The notes below the pieces were generated by a model that saw only the letters and a program-made list of their open reading frames with translations, did not search any database and had not been told where the DNA came from. From Aestuariispira ectoiniformans (GTDB lineage: Bacteria; Pseudomonadota; Alphaproteobacteria; UBA8366; Aestuariispiraceae), in NCBI RefSeq assembly GCF_025136295.1, contig NZ_CP062788.1:3179588-3243587 (forward strand): a stretch of DNA of 64,000 nt, given 5' to 3'. The translations under genes were made by a program, and so were the position numbers. This document shows, piece by piece, positions 8,253 to 18,567 of this stretch. The first letter of the stretch is position 1, and each line of letters starts with the position of its first letter.

Positions 8253-9344
8253 ATGCTGGCAACCGCAACTCTCTTTCAGTATCTCGCCCGGCAGTTCCTG
8301 TTTTGGCTTGGCTCCGTCTTTTTGATTCTGACCGCGCTGTTTGAAGTCTTCGATCTGGTCGAGATGCTGCGCCGTGCCTCGTCGAAAGACATTCCCTTTG
8401 ATGTCGTGCTACAGCTTAACCTGTCAAAACTGCCTCATCTGGTTCAAGACGTCTTTCCCTTCATTGTTTTGTTCGGCGCCCTGATCGCCTTCTGGCGTCT
8501 GGCGAAGTCCAGTGAACTGGTTGTGATTCGCGCCGCAGGTATTTCGGTCTGGCAGATCCTGGCGCCCTCGCTTCTCGTCGCCTTTCTTCTGGGCGTCTTC
8601 CAGATAACCGTCTACAGCCCGTTTTCCGCCAGCCTCCGTGCGAAATACGAAGAACTGGAAAGCGAATATTTCTCAAACGGCAGCGAACAGCTCACGGTTT
8701 CCAAAACAGGCCTGTGGCTTCGCCAGACCCATGAAGAGGGACAAGCCGTCATCCATTCCCGCAAGACGGAAAACGGCGGGACCAAATTGACCGACGTCAC
8801 CGTCTTTTTGTTCGACAAGGATGAAAAATTTGACGGCCGGATTGATGCAAAATCCGCAGTGTTGGAAAAGAACCAATGGGTTTTTAACAACGCGACTGTG
8901 TCCGAGATTAATGGCCGGGGCGAGTTGAAAGAACATTATGCGCTTCCAACCAACCTGACCGAGGAAAAGATTCAGGAGAGCTTTGCCTCTGCCGATACTC
9001 TGTCCTTCTGGCAACTGCCGGAATTCATCAAAACAATGGAAGAAGCCGGTTTCAGTGCCAACACCCATCGCCTGCGGCTGCATAGCATGCTGTCCACGCC
9101 GTTTCTGTTTTGTGCGATGGTCCTGATTGCGGCTACTTTCTCGATCCGCGCAAGCCGCCGGTCCAGCACCGCCTTCATGGTTTTGGGTGGCATTATGTGC
9201 GGCTTTCTACTTTACTTAATGACCAATGTGGTTCATGCAGTCGGCTTGGCAACAGGGCTTCCAGTGTCCTTGGCAGCCTGGATGCCGGCAGGGGTAAGCG
9301 TCATGTTAGGGGTAACCGCCCTTCTACATCTGGAGGACGGATGA
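8253..9344 (+). CDS. lptG: LPS export ABC transporter permease LptG
   Basis: 363-residue partner of LptF in the inner-membrane LPS extractor. Transmembrane helices lie at both ends around a periplasmic domain (about 130-260). The SSELVVIRAAGISVWQIL segment is the coupling region and HSMLSTPFLFCAMVLIAA is the conserved return helix. It begins 18 nt after lptF, and its stop overlaps the lptD start (ATGA at 9341-9344), so translation of lptG and lptD is probably coupled. Confidence 0.92.
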   Translation: MLATATLFQYLARQFLFWLGSVFLILTALFEVFDLVEMLRRASSKDIPFDVVLQLNLSKLPHLVQDVFPFIVLFGALIAFWRLAKSSELVVIRAAGISVWQILAPSLLVAFLLGVFQITVYSPFSASLRAKYEELESEYFSNGSEQLTVSKTGLWLRQTHEEGQAVIHSRKTENGGTKLTDVTVFLFDKDEKFDGRIDAKSAVLEKNQWVFNNATVSEINGRGELKEHYALPTNLTEEKIQESFASADTLSFWQLPEFIKTMEEAGFSANTHRLRLHSMLSTPFLFCAMVLIAATFSIRASRRSSTAFMVLGGIMCGFLLYLMTNVVHAVGLATGLPVSLAAWMPAGVSVMLGVTALLHLEDG

Positions 9345-11539
9345 AGTCTGCAGCGGCAAAAAAAACAAGAACAATCGCGGTCGGTCTTTGTCTCTCGCTC
9401 GCGGTGGGAACGCCGAGTGTTACACACGCACAGGAAGTCAATACCAGTCTTCCGGCCATTCTGCGTGCCGATCAGGTATCCCAGGACCAGGACCTCGGAC
9501 TTATCATTGCCAAGGGTAATGTTGAAGTTGCCCAGGGTGACCGTATCCTGCTGGCCGACAGCCTCAGCTATAACCAGAAAAGCGACATCATCACCGCATC
9601 CGGCCATGTGAAACTGCTGGAGCCGAGCGGTGAGGTCATCTTTGCAGACTATATGGAACTGCGGGATGAAATGCGCGAAGGCGCGATCAAGCAGATTCGT
9701 ATTCTTCTGGCGGATAATGCACGCCTGGCAGCCTCCGGTGGCCGACGCACCGGCGGCACCCATACGGAGATGACAAAAGCCGTCTATTCTCCCTGTGACG
9801 TTTGCAAGGATACACCGGACCGGCCTCCCCTCTGGCAGGTCAAGGCCGAGCGCGTTATCCATGACCAACAGACAAAGAGCATCGAATATCATCATGCACG
9901 GTTGGAAATGTTCGGTGTTCCAATCGCCTATACGCCCTACTTCACCCATCCGGATCCGACGGTAAAGCGGAAATCGGGTCTGCTGATCCCGTCCTATAAG
10001 GCCGCAAACGACTACGGTGTCGCCATCCGTCTCCCCTATTTCTGGGCTATTTCGGATGACAAGGACCTGACGATTGACCCGATAATCACGACAAAGGGTA
10101 ATCCGATCCTCGGTGGTGAATACCGTCAGGCCTTTGACAATGGTGAACTGAACATTCGGGGCAGCATTACCGTTGCCGACCGTGAATCTGAATCCGGAAA
10201 CACCGAGTTGGACAAAGTCCGTGGACATCTGTTTGCCAAAGGCCTTTTCGATATAGACGAAACCTGGCGATGGGGATTTGACTATAACCGGGCAACAGAT
10301 AAGACATATCTCGACAAATTTGATTTCTTCAACGACCCGGGCAACACACTGACATCGACGGCATTTCTCGAAGGTTTTCGCCGCCGAAACTATACCGCGG
10401 TCAAAGCCTACACCTTCCAGAATCTCCGCGAAGGCAGCCGATATGACTCTGCTCCGGTTGTTTTACCCCTGGTCACCTATCAGGGACTGGGCGAGGCCGA
10501 CCGCTACGGCGGACGATGGGAGGTGGATGCCGGCTTTCGCGGACTTAGCCAGAGCGATGAGTCCCAAAGCGTCCGTGGCAGCCTGAAAGGCGGCTACTCC
10601 ATTCCGTTCAGCTCTGATCTTGGCTATATCACTACAGCGTCGGTCAGTGTGCGCGCTGACGTGTATCAAGTGGAACATGACAGCCAAAATGACCCGCTCG
10701 GCAGAAAGCAGAGCGATGGTTTCGCGGGACGGGTTGTGCCCCGCGCGTCCCTGGACTGGCGTTATCCCTTCGCCCGTTATGGGGACTTGGGCACTACTAT
10801 CGTTGAACCGACTGCGGGCCTATTCATCGCCCCCAATGGCGGCAATCCCGCAGACATCCGCAATGACGACAGCACCGTCGTGGAAGAAGATGCAACAAAC
10901 CTGTTCAGCGAAAGCAGAGCACCCGGCCTGGACCGCGTAGAAGGAGGCACTCGCGCGGCCTACGGAATGAAGCTGGGGCATTACTTCACCAACGACCGCC
11001 AGATCGAAGTGTTCCTGGGCCAGAGCTACCGCTTTACCAAAGATCATGATCTGATGCTTGAAACCGGCATCGAAGACGGCCAGTCCGATTATTTCGGCAT
11101 CGTGGACCTGATCCCCCACCGTTATGTCGACGTGAACTACAATTTTGCTCTCAATGAAAAAGACCTGAAGCCGGTGAAGCAGGAACTGACCATGCGGTTG
11201 GGGCCCCGTGCTTTCAATGTCTATGGCCGCTACTCCCATCTGACAGAACCGCGTGATCCGGATACGTCGACTCTGGAAGAATTGTATCTGGCCTTGTACA
11301 GCAAAGTGGACGACAACTGGTCGGGTAGTCTCTTCACACGACAGGACCTGGATGGCGATGAAAGCGCCAACGAAAGTGCAGGAACGTTGAAAAGCGGGAT
11401 GACTATCCGCTATGAAGATGAATGCTTTATTTTTGACGGTTCCTTCACCCGGTCCTTCCTGGACCAGAAAGACGTCAGCAAGGATGATTCGATCTTCTTC
11501 CGCCTGACATTCAAGACTTTGGGTGAAGTAGAGCTCTGA
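9341..11539 (+). CDS. lptD: LPS-assembly outer membrane protein LptD
   Basis: 732-residue outer-membrane translocon inserting LPS into the outer leaflet. Signal peptide about 1-30 (ending THAQ), OstA-like periplasmic jellyroll about 36-140 (LRADQVSQDQDLGLIIAKGN), then a large beta-barrel ending in FRLTFKTLGEVEL. A C-x2-C pair (C152, C155 in YSPCDVC) and a C-terminal Cys (EDECF) should supply the disulfides that mature LptD needs. The start ATG 9341 overlaps the lptG stop; an upstream extension of the frame merely reads through lptG. Its chaperone SurA is encoded next. Confidence 0.93.
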   Translation: MKSAAAKKTRTIAVGLCLSLAVGTPSVTHAQEVNTSLPAILRADQVSQDQDLGLIIAKGNVEVAQGDRILLADSLSYNQKSDIITASGHVKLLEPSGEVIFADYMELRDEMREGAIKQIRILLADNARLAASGGRRTGGTHTEMTKAVYSPCDVCKDTPDRPPLWQVKAERVIHDQQTKSIEYHHARLEMFGVPIAYTPYFTHPDPTVKRKSGLLIPSYKAANDYGVAIRLPYFWAISDDKDLTIDPIITTKGNPILGGEYRQAFDNGELNIRGSITVADRESESGNTELDKVRGHLFAKGLFDIDETWRWGFDYNRATDKTYLDKFDFFNDPGNTLTSTAFLEGFRRRNYTAVKAYTFQNLREGSRYDSAPVVLPLVTYQGLGEADRYGGRWEVDAGFRGLSQSDESQSVRGSLKGGYSIPFSSDLGYITTASVSVRADVYQVEHDSQNDPLGRKQSDGFAGRVVPRASLDWRYPFARYGDLGTTIVEPTAGLFIAPNGGNPADIRNDDSTVVEEDATNLFSESRAPGLDRVEGGTRAAYGMKLGHYFTNDRQIEVFLGQSYRFTKDHDLMLETGIEDGQSDYFGIVDLIPHRYVDVNYNFALNEKDLKPVKQELTMRLGPRAFNVYGRYSHLTEPRDPDTSTLEELYLALYSKVDDNWSGSLFTRQDLDGDESANESAGTLKSGMTIRYEDECFIFDGSFTRSFLDQKDVSKDDSIFFRLTFKTLGEVEL

Positions 11540-11595
11540 TAGCAATAAAGACTGCCTGTCCTGTATGTGGTGAGAAGATAAACAAGGGTAAGATT

Positions 11596-12876
11596 GTGCG
11601 ACTTTTCAAAACTTTGACTGCTGTTGGCTTTTGCGCCTTCGTTGCGGGTGCAACGCTAACGTCGCCTGTATCGACGGCATATGCGCAGCAAAACACCCTG
11701 CGCATTGCAGCCGTCGTCAATGACGACCTTGTTTCCGTCTACGACCTCAAAGAACGGATAGAACTGACAATGCTGTCCGCAAACCTGAAAGACAGCAATC
11801 AGACCCGTCAGCGCCTTGCCGGCCAGACCCTGCGCCAGCTTATCGACGAAAAGATCAAACTGCAGGCAGCAAAAGAGAATAACGTCAGTGTTCGGGATGC
11901 CGAAATCAACGGCCAGATCGCCAAGATCGAAAGCAACAACAAGATGCCTTCCGGGCAATTGCTGCGGATTCTGCAGGCGCGCCACGTCGACCCGGAAACC
12001 CTGCGCAGCCAGATCCGCGCCCAGATTGCCTGGGCCAAGCTGGTGGGACGCAAGTTGCGGCGGCGCGTAAATATCGGCGAAGATCAGATTGACGAGGTCC
12101 TGAACCAGGCGAAGAAAGACGCCGACAAGCAGCAGAAACGTGTCTTCGAGATTTTCGTCCCGCTGGAATCCCAGGAACGGGAAGTAGAGGTCCGGCAAAA
12201 CGTCGACCGCATGGTGAATCAGTTGCGCGAGGGGGCAAATTTCAGCGGTATGGCAAGGACCTTCTCTCATGCAAGTTCCGCCGGTGTTGGCGGTGACCGC
12301 GGCTGGGTCCTGCCGGGTGACCTGCCGCCAGATTTGCAGGAGGTCGTCAAGAAACTTGGCCCTGGCCAGATTTCCGCACCGATTGAAACCCTCACCGGGT
12401 TCTATATCCTGAAAGTGACGGACACACGTCGCCTGGGCGGCGACAAGGAAAAGTCGGAGCTGACCTTCAGTCAGATCAGTCTTCCTTTGGTCAGCAACAA
12501 CAGTAATGGCCGTCAGGCAGTTATTGCCCGTGCCCAGGAACTGCGCAAGGCAATCAAGGGCTGTGCCGATGTGGAGGCACAGGCAAAGTCTGTAGAGGGT
12601 GCCTCTGTCGTTGCAGACAGCAAGGCCAAACTGGGTGACCTGTCGGGACCGGTACGCACACAGGTCGAAAACCTGAAAAAGGGTGAGACCAGCCAGCCGA
12701 TTTCTTTGGATAAGGCTGTTCTCCTGATTACGCTGTGCGACCGGACAGACGGCGAATCAAACCTGCCGAGCCGTCGCGAAATCCGTCAGCGCCTGACCAT
12801 GCAGCGCATGGAACTGCTGGAGCGGCAGTATATCCGCGATCTGCGTCAGGCGGCCTTTATCGACGTACGCCTCTAA
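11596..12876 (+). CDS. surA: Periplasmic chaperone / peptidyl-prolyl isomerase SurA
   Basis: 426 residues with a signal peptide ending near AYAQ (about 32). A SurA N-terminal domain (VVNDDLVSVYDLKERIEL) follows, then a parvulin domain at about 200-275 containing GANFSGMARTFSHAS and GGDRGWVLPGDLPP. A second, degenerate parvulin-like region follows. SurA escorts outer-membrane proteins, including LptD, to the BAM complex. The GTG start has AAGGGTAAG upstream. The order lptD-surA-pdxA-rsmA is widely conserved. Confidence 0.93.
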   Translation: MRLFKTLTAVGFCAFVAGATLTSPVSTAYAQQNTLRIAAVVNDDLVSVYDLKERIELTMLSANLKDSNQTRQRLAGQTLRQLIDEKIKLQAAKENNVSVRDAEINGQIAKIESNNKMPSGQLLRILQARHVDPETLRSQIRAQIAWAKLVGRKLRRRVNIGEDQIDEVLNQAKKDADKQQKRVFEIFVPLESQEREVEVRQNVDRMVNQLREGANFSGMARTFSHASSAGVGGDRGWVLPGDLPPDLQEVVKKLGPGQISAPIETLTGFYILKVTDTRRLGGDKEKSELTFSQISLPLVSNNSNGRQAVIARAQELRKAIKGCADVEAQAKSVEGASVVADSKAKLGDLSGPVRTQVENLKKGETSQPISLDKAVLLITLCDRTDGESNLPSRREIRQRLTMQRMELLERQYIRDLRQAAFIDVRL

Positions 12877-12887
12877 GAAGTCAGCCA

Positions 12888-13922
12888 ATGGCACAGGAAC
12901 CCGCCAAAAATTCAATGCCGATCGCAGTCACCATGGGGGAACCGGCGGGTATTGGCGGCGAGCTTTCGCTTATGGCCTGGCAACGTAGCCAGTCGGAAGG
13001 GCTGCCGCCATTCTACGTGATTGACTGCCCCATCCGGCTGGCGAAACTGGCCGCTCAGGCCGGTTGGTCAATACCGATTGCTGAAATCAGCGAGCCTGAA
13101 GACTGTCTCGGGCAATTCCATAACGCCCTTCCGGTCCTTTCATTGCGTTTGGCGTTGGATGCCGAACCCGGTGTTCTCAAGGTTGAAAACGCTGCCGCGG
13201 TCATAAAGTCAATCGACCAGGCCGTGGGACAGGTCAAAGCCGGAAAGGCCGCCGCCCTTGTCACCAACCCGATCCACAAGTCGGTCCTGTATCAAGCCGG
13301 GTTCAAACATCCGGGGCATACGGAATATCTGGCGGAACTCGCAGGAGATAGTGCCCGTTCTGTGATGATGCTGGCCTGCGAACAACTGCGTGTTGTTCCG
13401 GTCACAGTCCATATCTCCCTCAAGGATGCCGCAACGACCTTGTCGGCCGATGAGATTATCGCATGCGGCCGTATCACTGCAGAGGCACTGGAACGCGACT
13501 TTGGCATTGATAGGCCACGCCTGGCTGTTGCGGGTTTGAACCCCCATGCTGGAGAAGACGGGAAGATGGGGCGTGAGGAAATTGATATCATTGCCCCGGC
13601 GGTGCAGGCCCTACGGCAAGGAGGGATCGATGTGGTTGGCCCCCTGTCTGCAGATACCATGTTCCACGCGGAGGCCCGTGCAACCTATGACGCCGCCCTG
13701 TGCATGTATCACGACCAGGCCCTTATCCCGCTGAAGACGCTGGATTTTCATGGGGGCGTGAATATCACTCTCGGTCTGCCCTTCATCCGCACCTCGCCGG
13801 ACCATGGCACGGCTCTGCCGATTGCAGGCACCGGACAGGCCAATCCGAACAGCTTTATCAACGCCATTAAACAGGCCGCCCTCATGGCCGAGAACCGCCG
13901 GAATCAAAAACGTGTCTTATGA
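12888..13922 (+). CDS. pdxA: 4-hydroxythreonine-4-phosphate dehydrogenase
   Basis: 344-residue NAD-dependent enzyme of pyridoxal 5'-phosphate synthesis (DXP-dependent route). The N-terminal [15 protein letters not shown] motif, the metal-site [24 protein letters not shown] and the late [13 protein letters not shown] are all present. I chose ATG 12888, shortly after the surA stop; the longer frame overlaps surA. Its stop overlaps the rsmA start by 11 nt. Confidence 0.94.
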   Translation: MAQEPAKNSMPIAVTMGEPAGIGGELSLMAWQRSQSEGLPPFYVIDCPIRLAKLAAQAGWSIPIAEISEPEDCLGQFHNALPVLSLRLALDAEPGVLKVENAAAVIKSIDQAVGQVKAGKAAALVTNPIHKSVLYQAGFKHPGHTEYLAELAGDSARSVMMLACEQLRVVPVTVHISLKDAATTLSADEIIACGRITAEALERDFGIDRPRLAVAGLNPHAGEDGKMGREEIDIIAPAVQALRQGGIDVVGPLSADTMFHAEARATYDAALCMYHDQALIPLKTLDFHGGVNITLGLPFIRTSPDHGTALPIAGTGQANPNSFINAIKQAALMAENRRNQKRVL

Positions 13923-14760
13923 AAAACTGGATGCTCTCCCCCCTCTGCGGGAGGTCATCGCCAATCATGGCCTGGCGGCACAAAAACGTTTGGGTCAGAA
14001 CTTTCTGCTGGACCTGAACCTGACGCGCAAGATCGCGCGCTGCGCCGGTGACCTGTCACAGGGAACCGTCTTTGAGGTTGGACCGGGCCCCGGAGGCCTC
14101 ACGCGTGCGCTGCTATTGGAAGGCGCTGCATCAGTTATTGCCATTGAGAAGGACCCCCGTTGCCAGGCAGCCCTGGCAGAGATCAACGAGGCCTCGGAGG
14201 GACGTTTGCAGGTCATTGAGGCCGATGCCCTCACCATCGACATCGCCTCTATGGGTGACGCTCCGCGCCGGGTTGTAGCCAACCTGCCTTATAACGTGGC
14301 GACGCCGCTTCTGATCGGCTGGTTGAAACAGGCGGAGGCCGTTCAGTCCATGACCCTGATGTTCCAGAAGGAAGTGGCGGAACGGATTGTGGCCGCACCG
14401 GGAGAGAGCGGATACTCCCGCCTGTCGGTGCTGAGTAATTGGCGCTGTGATACCAGGTTTGAACTGGTGTTGCCGCCCCGCGCGTTCACGCCGCCGCCCA
14501 AGGTGGACTCGGCTGTGGTCACACTTATCCCTCTGGCGGAGCCCCGCTTTCCCTGTCGACTGGAGGACATGGAAACCGTTACGGCAGCCGCCTTCGGCCA
14601 ACGCCGCAAGATGCTGCGCCGGTCGCTGAAGACCTTGGGCGTGGATACGGAGGCATTGCTCGAAAAAACCGGTATCGATCCAACAGCCCGCGCAGAAACC
14701 CTGACGGTTGAGCAATTTGCGGCACTGGCCAGAGAATACCGGGCACTGAAAGGGGCTTAA
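13912..14760 (+). CDS. rsmA: 16S rRNA (A1518/A1519-N6)-dimethyltransferase
   Basis: 282-residue KsgA/RsmA that dimethylates two adenosines in the 3' hairpin of 16S r[15 protein letters not shown], the SAM-binding [16 protein letters not shown] and the catalytic [11 protein letters not shown] motif are present. The likely start is GTG 13912 ([15 protein letters not shown]), overlapping the last codons of pdxA. A longer frame opens inside pdxA and is not credible. The stop codon overlaps the convergent gmk stop by 4 nt (TTAA). Confidence 0.93.
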   Translation: MSYEKLDALPPLREVIANHGLAAQKRLGQNFLLDLNLTRKIARCAGDLSQGTVFEVGPGPGGLTRALLLEGAASVIAIEKDPRCQAALAEINEASEGRLQVIEADALTIDIASMGDAPRRVVANLPYNVATPLLIGWLKQAEAVQSMTLMFQKEVAERIVAAPGESGYSRLSVLSNWRCDTRFELVLPPRAFTPPPKVDSAVVTLIPLAEPRFPCRLEDMETVTAAAFGQRRKMLRRSLKTLGVDTEALLEKTGIDPTARAETLTVEQFAALAREYRALKGA

Positions 14761-15413
14761 TCAGCCCCTTCACGCAGGCGTTTCACGAAATCACTGAGCC
14801 CCACCTGACGGCGACGTTTCAAACGCTCGGACGTCAGAATGGAACGGACCAATTGGACGCTTTCGTTGATGTCGTGGTTCACGATCACCCAGTCATATTC
14901 GAAATAGTGGCTCATCTCGTCGGAGGCTTTGGCCATCCGTTTTGCCACAACCTCCGCCGAATCCTGCGCCCGACTGTAGAGACGGCGTTCCAGTTCCTGC
15001 GTCGACGGCGGAAGAATGAAAATCCGTACCAAGTCATCCGGCGCACTTTCCGCCAGTTGCTGCGTGCCTTGCCAGTCGATATCGAACAACACGTCATGGC
15101 CGTCAGAAAGCGCGTCCATCACCGGTTTCTTCGGTGTGCCGTAGTAGTTGTCGAAAACCTTGGCATGTTCCAGAAATTCCCCGCGGTTAATCATCAAATT
15201 GAAGTCGGTTTTGTCGACAAAATGATAATCCCGTCCGGCAACCTCGCCGGGGCGCTTCGGCCGCGTGGTCGCGGACACGGATAGCGTAATATTCGGGTCA
15301 GTCGCCAGAATCTCACGGGCGATCGTGGATTTCCCCGCGCCGGAGGGCGAGGACAGAACCAACATCAGGCCCCGGCGTTTGATATGAAATGGATCGTTGC
15401 TCGACACTGTCAT
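14757..15413 (-). CDS. gmk: Guanylate kinase
   Basis: 218-residue GMP kinase. The P-loop [10 protein letters not shown], the GMP-binding [38 protein letters not shown] and the [10 protein letters not shown] segment are intact. It lies just downstream of yicC in the same direction, the usual yicC-gmk pairing, and is convergent with rsmA with overlapping stop codons. Confidence 0.95.
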   Translation of the reverse strand: MTVSSNDPFHIKRRGLMLVLSSPSGAGKSTIAREILATDPNITLSVSATTRPKRPGEVAGRDYHFVDKTDFNLMINRGEFLEHAKVFDNYYGTPKKPVMDALSDGHDVLFDIDWQGTQQLAESAPDDLVRIFILPPSTQELERRLYSRAQDSAEVVAKRMAKASDEMSHYFEYDWVIVNHDINESVQLVRSILTSERLKRRRQVGLSDFVKRLREGAD

Positions 15414-15458
15414 AGGTCCGCTTGCTCAGTCTGAAATCTATAAGTAATAAATGGCTTG

Positions 15459-16331
15459 TTATTCGATATTGGCGACTTGTTCGCGCAATTGATCGATTGT
15501 CGTTTTCAGGGCCAACCCGATATTGGTCAGGTCAATGTCGGGCGATTTTGAACATAAGGTATTGGCCTCGCGGTTAAATTCCTGGCATAGGAAGTCAAGC
15601 TTCCGGCCAACGGCCCCTTCCGCCTTCAGAATGTCCCGCGCTGCGGCCACATGGGCCTGCAATCGGTCCAATTCCTCCCGAACATCCGCCTTGGTTACCA
15701 GTACCGCGACTTCCTGTGCCAGCCGATCTTCCGCCACTGGGGCGCTCCCGCCCAGCAAATCACTGATCTGCTGCTGCAAGCGTGCCTGAATGGCGGCGGG
15801 CTGTGCCGCAGCACATTTTTCCGCATCCCCAACCAGCCCTTCAATTTCTGTCAGGCGGTCTGCCAGTATCGCATCGATCCGTGCGCCTTCTTCCGAACGG
15901 GCAGTTGCCAGAGCGCCCAATGCCGTATTCAACGTCTCAAGGATTGCCTTGGCCCTATCGTCGTCACCGGCAGCATCCGCGCGGTCTTCCGCCTGTTCGA
16001 TCACGCCGCGCACGGCCATCAGCCGGTCGATCTGGGGCGTCTCGCCCATTTCCTTGCAGATATCACTTAATTCCGTCAGGAAGTCCCGATTGACGCGCAG
16101 GCTCCCTTGCTCCGTGGTAGAACGGATATCGAGGTTCAAGGTCACAGAGCCTCGCTTGAAGCGTTTCTGCACCGCACCGCGAATTTGCGGGTCCAGACGT
16201 TCCCAGCCGGACGGCATCCGCAGGCGTATATCCAGGCCCTTGCCGTTCACACTGCGCAGTTCCCAGGCCCACGAAAACTTGTCATCATGGCCTTCCGCAC
16301 GGGAAAATCCGGTCATACTGGCTATCGTCAA
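15459..16331 (-). CDS. yicC: YicC family endoribonuclease
   Basis: 290-residue YicC-type protein; family members have been shown to act as RNases in E. coli and B. subtilis. The signature IASMTGFSRAEG N-terminus, a VNGKGLDIRLRMP segment and the C-terminal EFNREANTLCSKSPD motif are present. I favour the TTG at 16331 (AGGGGAAAGCC upstream), which gives MTIASMTGFSR. The ORF can be extended to 16349, but those residues contain the ribosome binding site. It is upstream of gmk. Confidence 0.88.
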   Translation of the reverse strand: MTIASMTGFSRAEGHDDKFSWAWELRSVNGKGLDIRLRMPSGWERLDPQIRGAVQKRFKRGSVTLNLDIRSTTEQGSLRVNRDFLTELSDICKEMGETPQIDRLMAVRGVIEQAEDRADAAGDDDRAKAILETLNTALGALATARSEEGARIDAILADRLTEIEGLVGDAEKCAAAQPAAIQARLQQQISDLLGGSAPVAEDRLAQEVAVLVTKADVREELDRLQAHVAAARDILKAEGAVGRKLDFLCQEFNREANTLCSKSPDIDLTNIGLALKTTIDQLREQVANIE

Positions 16332-16427
16332 CGGCTTTCCCCTTTGCATTCTGTTACACAGCGGTTAGGTAAGTCTTGTATAGCCAAGCTCCGTCCCGAC
16401 AACAACCCGACTCAAAACAAAGCCTGT

Positions 16428-17225
16428 ATGAAACTTACCAGCGCCCCCTCCCCCAAATCCATCCTGATCACCGGTGCATCAAGCGGAATAGGTGCGGCCC
16501 TGGCACTTGAATATGCGGCGCCGGGTATAACCTTGTTCCTGTCCGGGCGGAACAGTCAGCGCCTGCAGAAGATGGCAAAGGCCTGCGTCTCCAAAGGGGC
16601 TACGGTCGAAATAACGGCCCTCAACGTCGCCGATGATACCGCCATGCGACGTTGGATTTCCGGTTGCGACCGCCGATACCCTCTGGACCTTGTCATTGCC
16701 AATGCCGGTATTTCCGGCGGCCCCAAAGGTGCTTTGGGGGAAAGCGAAGAGGATGTCCGCCAAATCTTCGATATCAACCTTGCCGGGGTGCTCAATACCG
16801 TGCACCCGGCCATTGATCTGATGCGCCCGCGCAAAAACGGCCAGATTGCACTGGTCAGTTCGCTTGCCGGATACCGCGGCCTGCCCAGCGCACCGGCCTA
16901 TTCCGCCTCCAAGGCCGCGGTCAAAGCCTATGGAGAGGCCCTTCGGGGGCAGCTACGGCGAAGCGGCATTGCCATCAGCGTCATTTGCCCCGGATTTGTG
17001 AAATCACGCATCACCGACAGCAATACTTTTCCAATGCCCTTCCTTATGGACACGCCCAAAGCGGCCCGGATCATAAGGAAACGCCTTCAGGCGCGCAGGG
17101 CAGTTATCGCCTTTCCATGGCCAATGCGCCTCATCCTCGGGACAATGCGCGCCCTGCCGAGCCGTCTGGCCCTTCCCCTGCTCAGCGGCCTTCCAAAGAA
17201 AGGCTCTAAGTCGGCTGGGGTTTGA
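16428..17225 (+). CDS. Short-chain dehydrogenase/reductase
   Basis: 265-residue classical SDR. The Rossmann ILITGASSGIG, the NAG motif (IANAGISGG) and the catalytic S..YxxxK (SSLAGYRGLPSAPAYSASK) are visible. The C-terminus is hydrophobic and basic, like membrane-associated SDRs, but the substrate is unknown. The start ATG 16428 avoids an antisense extension into yicC. The 3' end overlaps the convergent cfa gene by 20 nt. Confidence 0.85.
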   Translation: MKLTSAPSPKSILITGASSGIGAALALEYAAPGITLFLSGRNSQRLQKMAKACVSKGATVEITALNVADDTAMRRWISGCDRRYPLDLVIANAGISGGPKGALGESEEDVRQIFDINLAGVLNTVHPAIDLMRPRKNGQIALVSSLAGYRGLPSAPAYSASKAAVKAYGEALRGQLRRSGIAISVICPGFVKSRITDSNTFPMPFLMDTPKAARIIRKRLQARRAVIAFPWPMRLILGTMRALPSRLALPLLSGLPKKGSKSAGV

Positions 17226-18426
17226 ACATATAGTCCCGCGTCAGCGGCACGGCATCCACCTGTTTGGACATCTGCATCTGGAAAACCATCATCCGGTCAA
17301 AGCGGAAGCTCACTTCGCTCGCGACCAGATAAAACTCCCACATACGGCAGAAACGCTCGTCATAGAGTTTCTTGGCATCATCCCAACGCTCCGTGAAACG
17401 CTCCCGCCATGCCTTGAGGGTATCCGCATAGTGAATGCGCAAAATCTCAATATCCGTGATCCAAAGGCGGGTCTTCTCCACAGCATCCGTCACTTCCGAC
17501 AGTGCGGGAATATAACCGCCCGGGAAGATGTATTTATGGATGAAGGGACTGGTAATCCCCGGCGGGGACATACGCCCGATGGAATGCAGCAGGGCCACAC
17601 CGTTTTCTTTCAACAAACCGCTGACACCCTGGAAGAATTCCGAAAAATGGGGCGCCCCCACATGTTCGAACATCCCCACGGATACAATGCGGTCAAATTG
17701 GCCTTCGAGATTGCGGTAGTCCATCAACTCGAACCGCACCTGGTTTGACAAACCCATCTGGTCGGCCCGCTCCCGTGCGATTTTTAGCTGTTCTTCCGAC
17801 AGGGTAATGCCCAGAACTTCCACCTTGTTGTATTTGGCAAGATGCAGGGCCATGCCGCCCCAACCGCAGCCGATATCCAGGACCGACTGCCCCGGTTCCA
17901 GCAGAAGCTTATCTGCGATATGTTCCTTCTTCCGGAACTGCGCGTCTTCCAACGTGTCATCAGGCTTGGAGAAATAGGCACAGGAATATTGCCGGTCTTC
18001 ATCCAGGAACAGTTCATAAAGCTCCCTGGACAAATCGTAGTGATGCGCGACGTTGCGCTGTGAAATCAAAGAATTGTTGAACTGATTGATCCGCCTCAGG
18101 AACTTCCCGATCACGCGGGCAAGCCCCGTTTCCGGCACGGCATCGCCATCCCGCAGCCGTGCATTAATGCCTAGTAATTCAAAAAAGGACCACAGATCGC
18201 CTTCCTCAAAAGTCAGGCTGCCATCCATATAGGCCTCCCCGAAAGCGGGGTCGGGATTAAGCGCGATCTTCCGTCGCAATTTCCTGTCATGTAAACAAAT
18301 GGTGACCGGTTTCAGATGCCCCGTTTCCGGGCGGCCCTGATCACCGTAAACTTTCTCACGCCCCGGAGACTTAACCGTCAACTGGCCGTATTGAACCAAG
18401 GACTTGAGAATTCGATCTAAAAGCAT
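17206..18426 (-). CDS. cfa: Cyclopropane-fatty-acyl-phospholipid synthase
   Basis: 406-residue SAM-dependent enzyme that methylenates unsaturated acyl chains of membrane phospholipids. The N-terminal domain is followed by a methyltransferase fold with VLDIGCGWGGMALHLA. Family motifs include AHHYDLS, YSCAYF, VSVGMFEHVG and YIFPGGYIP. A strong AAGGGGG site precedes ATG 18426. It sits between the SDR and mltG, interrupting the usual mltG-yicC-gmk neighbourhood. Confidence 0.92.
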   Translation of the reverse strand: MLLDRILKSLVQYGQLTVKSPGREKVYGDQGRPETGHLKPVTICLHDRKLRRKIALNPDPAFGEAYMDGSLTFEEGDLWSFFELLGINARLRDGDAVPETGLARVIGKFLRRINQFNNSLISQRNVAHHYDLSRELYELFLDEDRQYSCAYFSKPDDTLEDAQFRKKEHIADKLLLEPGQSVLDIGCGWGGMALHLAKYNKVEVLGITLSEEQLKIARERADQMGLSNQVRFELMDYRNLEGQFDRIVSVGMFEHVGAPHFSEFFQGVSGLLKENGVALLHSIGRMSPPGITSPFIHKYIFPGGYIPALSEVTDAVEKTRLWITDIEILRIHYADTLKAWRERFTERWDDAKKLYDERFCRMWEFYLVASEVSFRFDRMMVFQMQMSKQVDAVPLTRDYMFKPQPT

Positions 18427-18567
18427 ATGCGCCCCCTTGTAAGCGATGCTTTGGACAAAACCCTATTCGTACAATTGTTCGTTATTTGTGGAAGTTTAAG
18501 ACAAAGTTTTTCAGAAGGGAAGATGTCTTTTTAGAAGAAGTCTAAAAGTGGTATCAATGCACCACAA

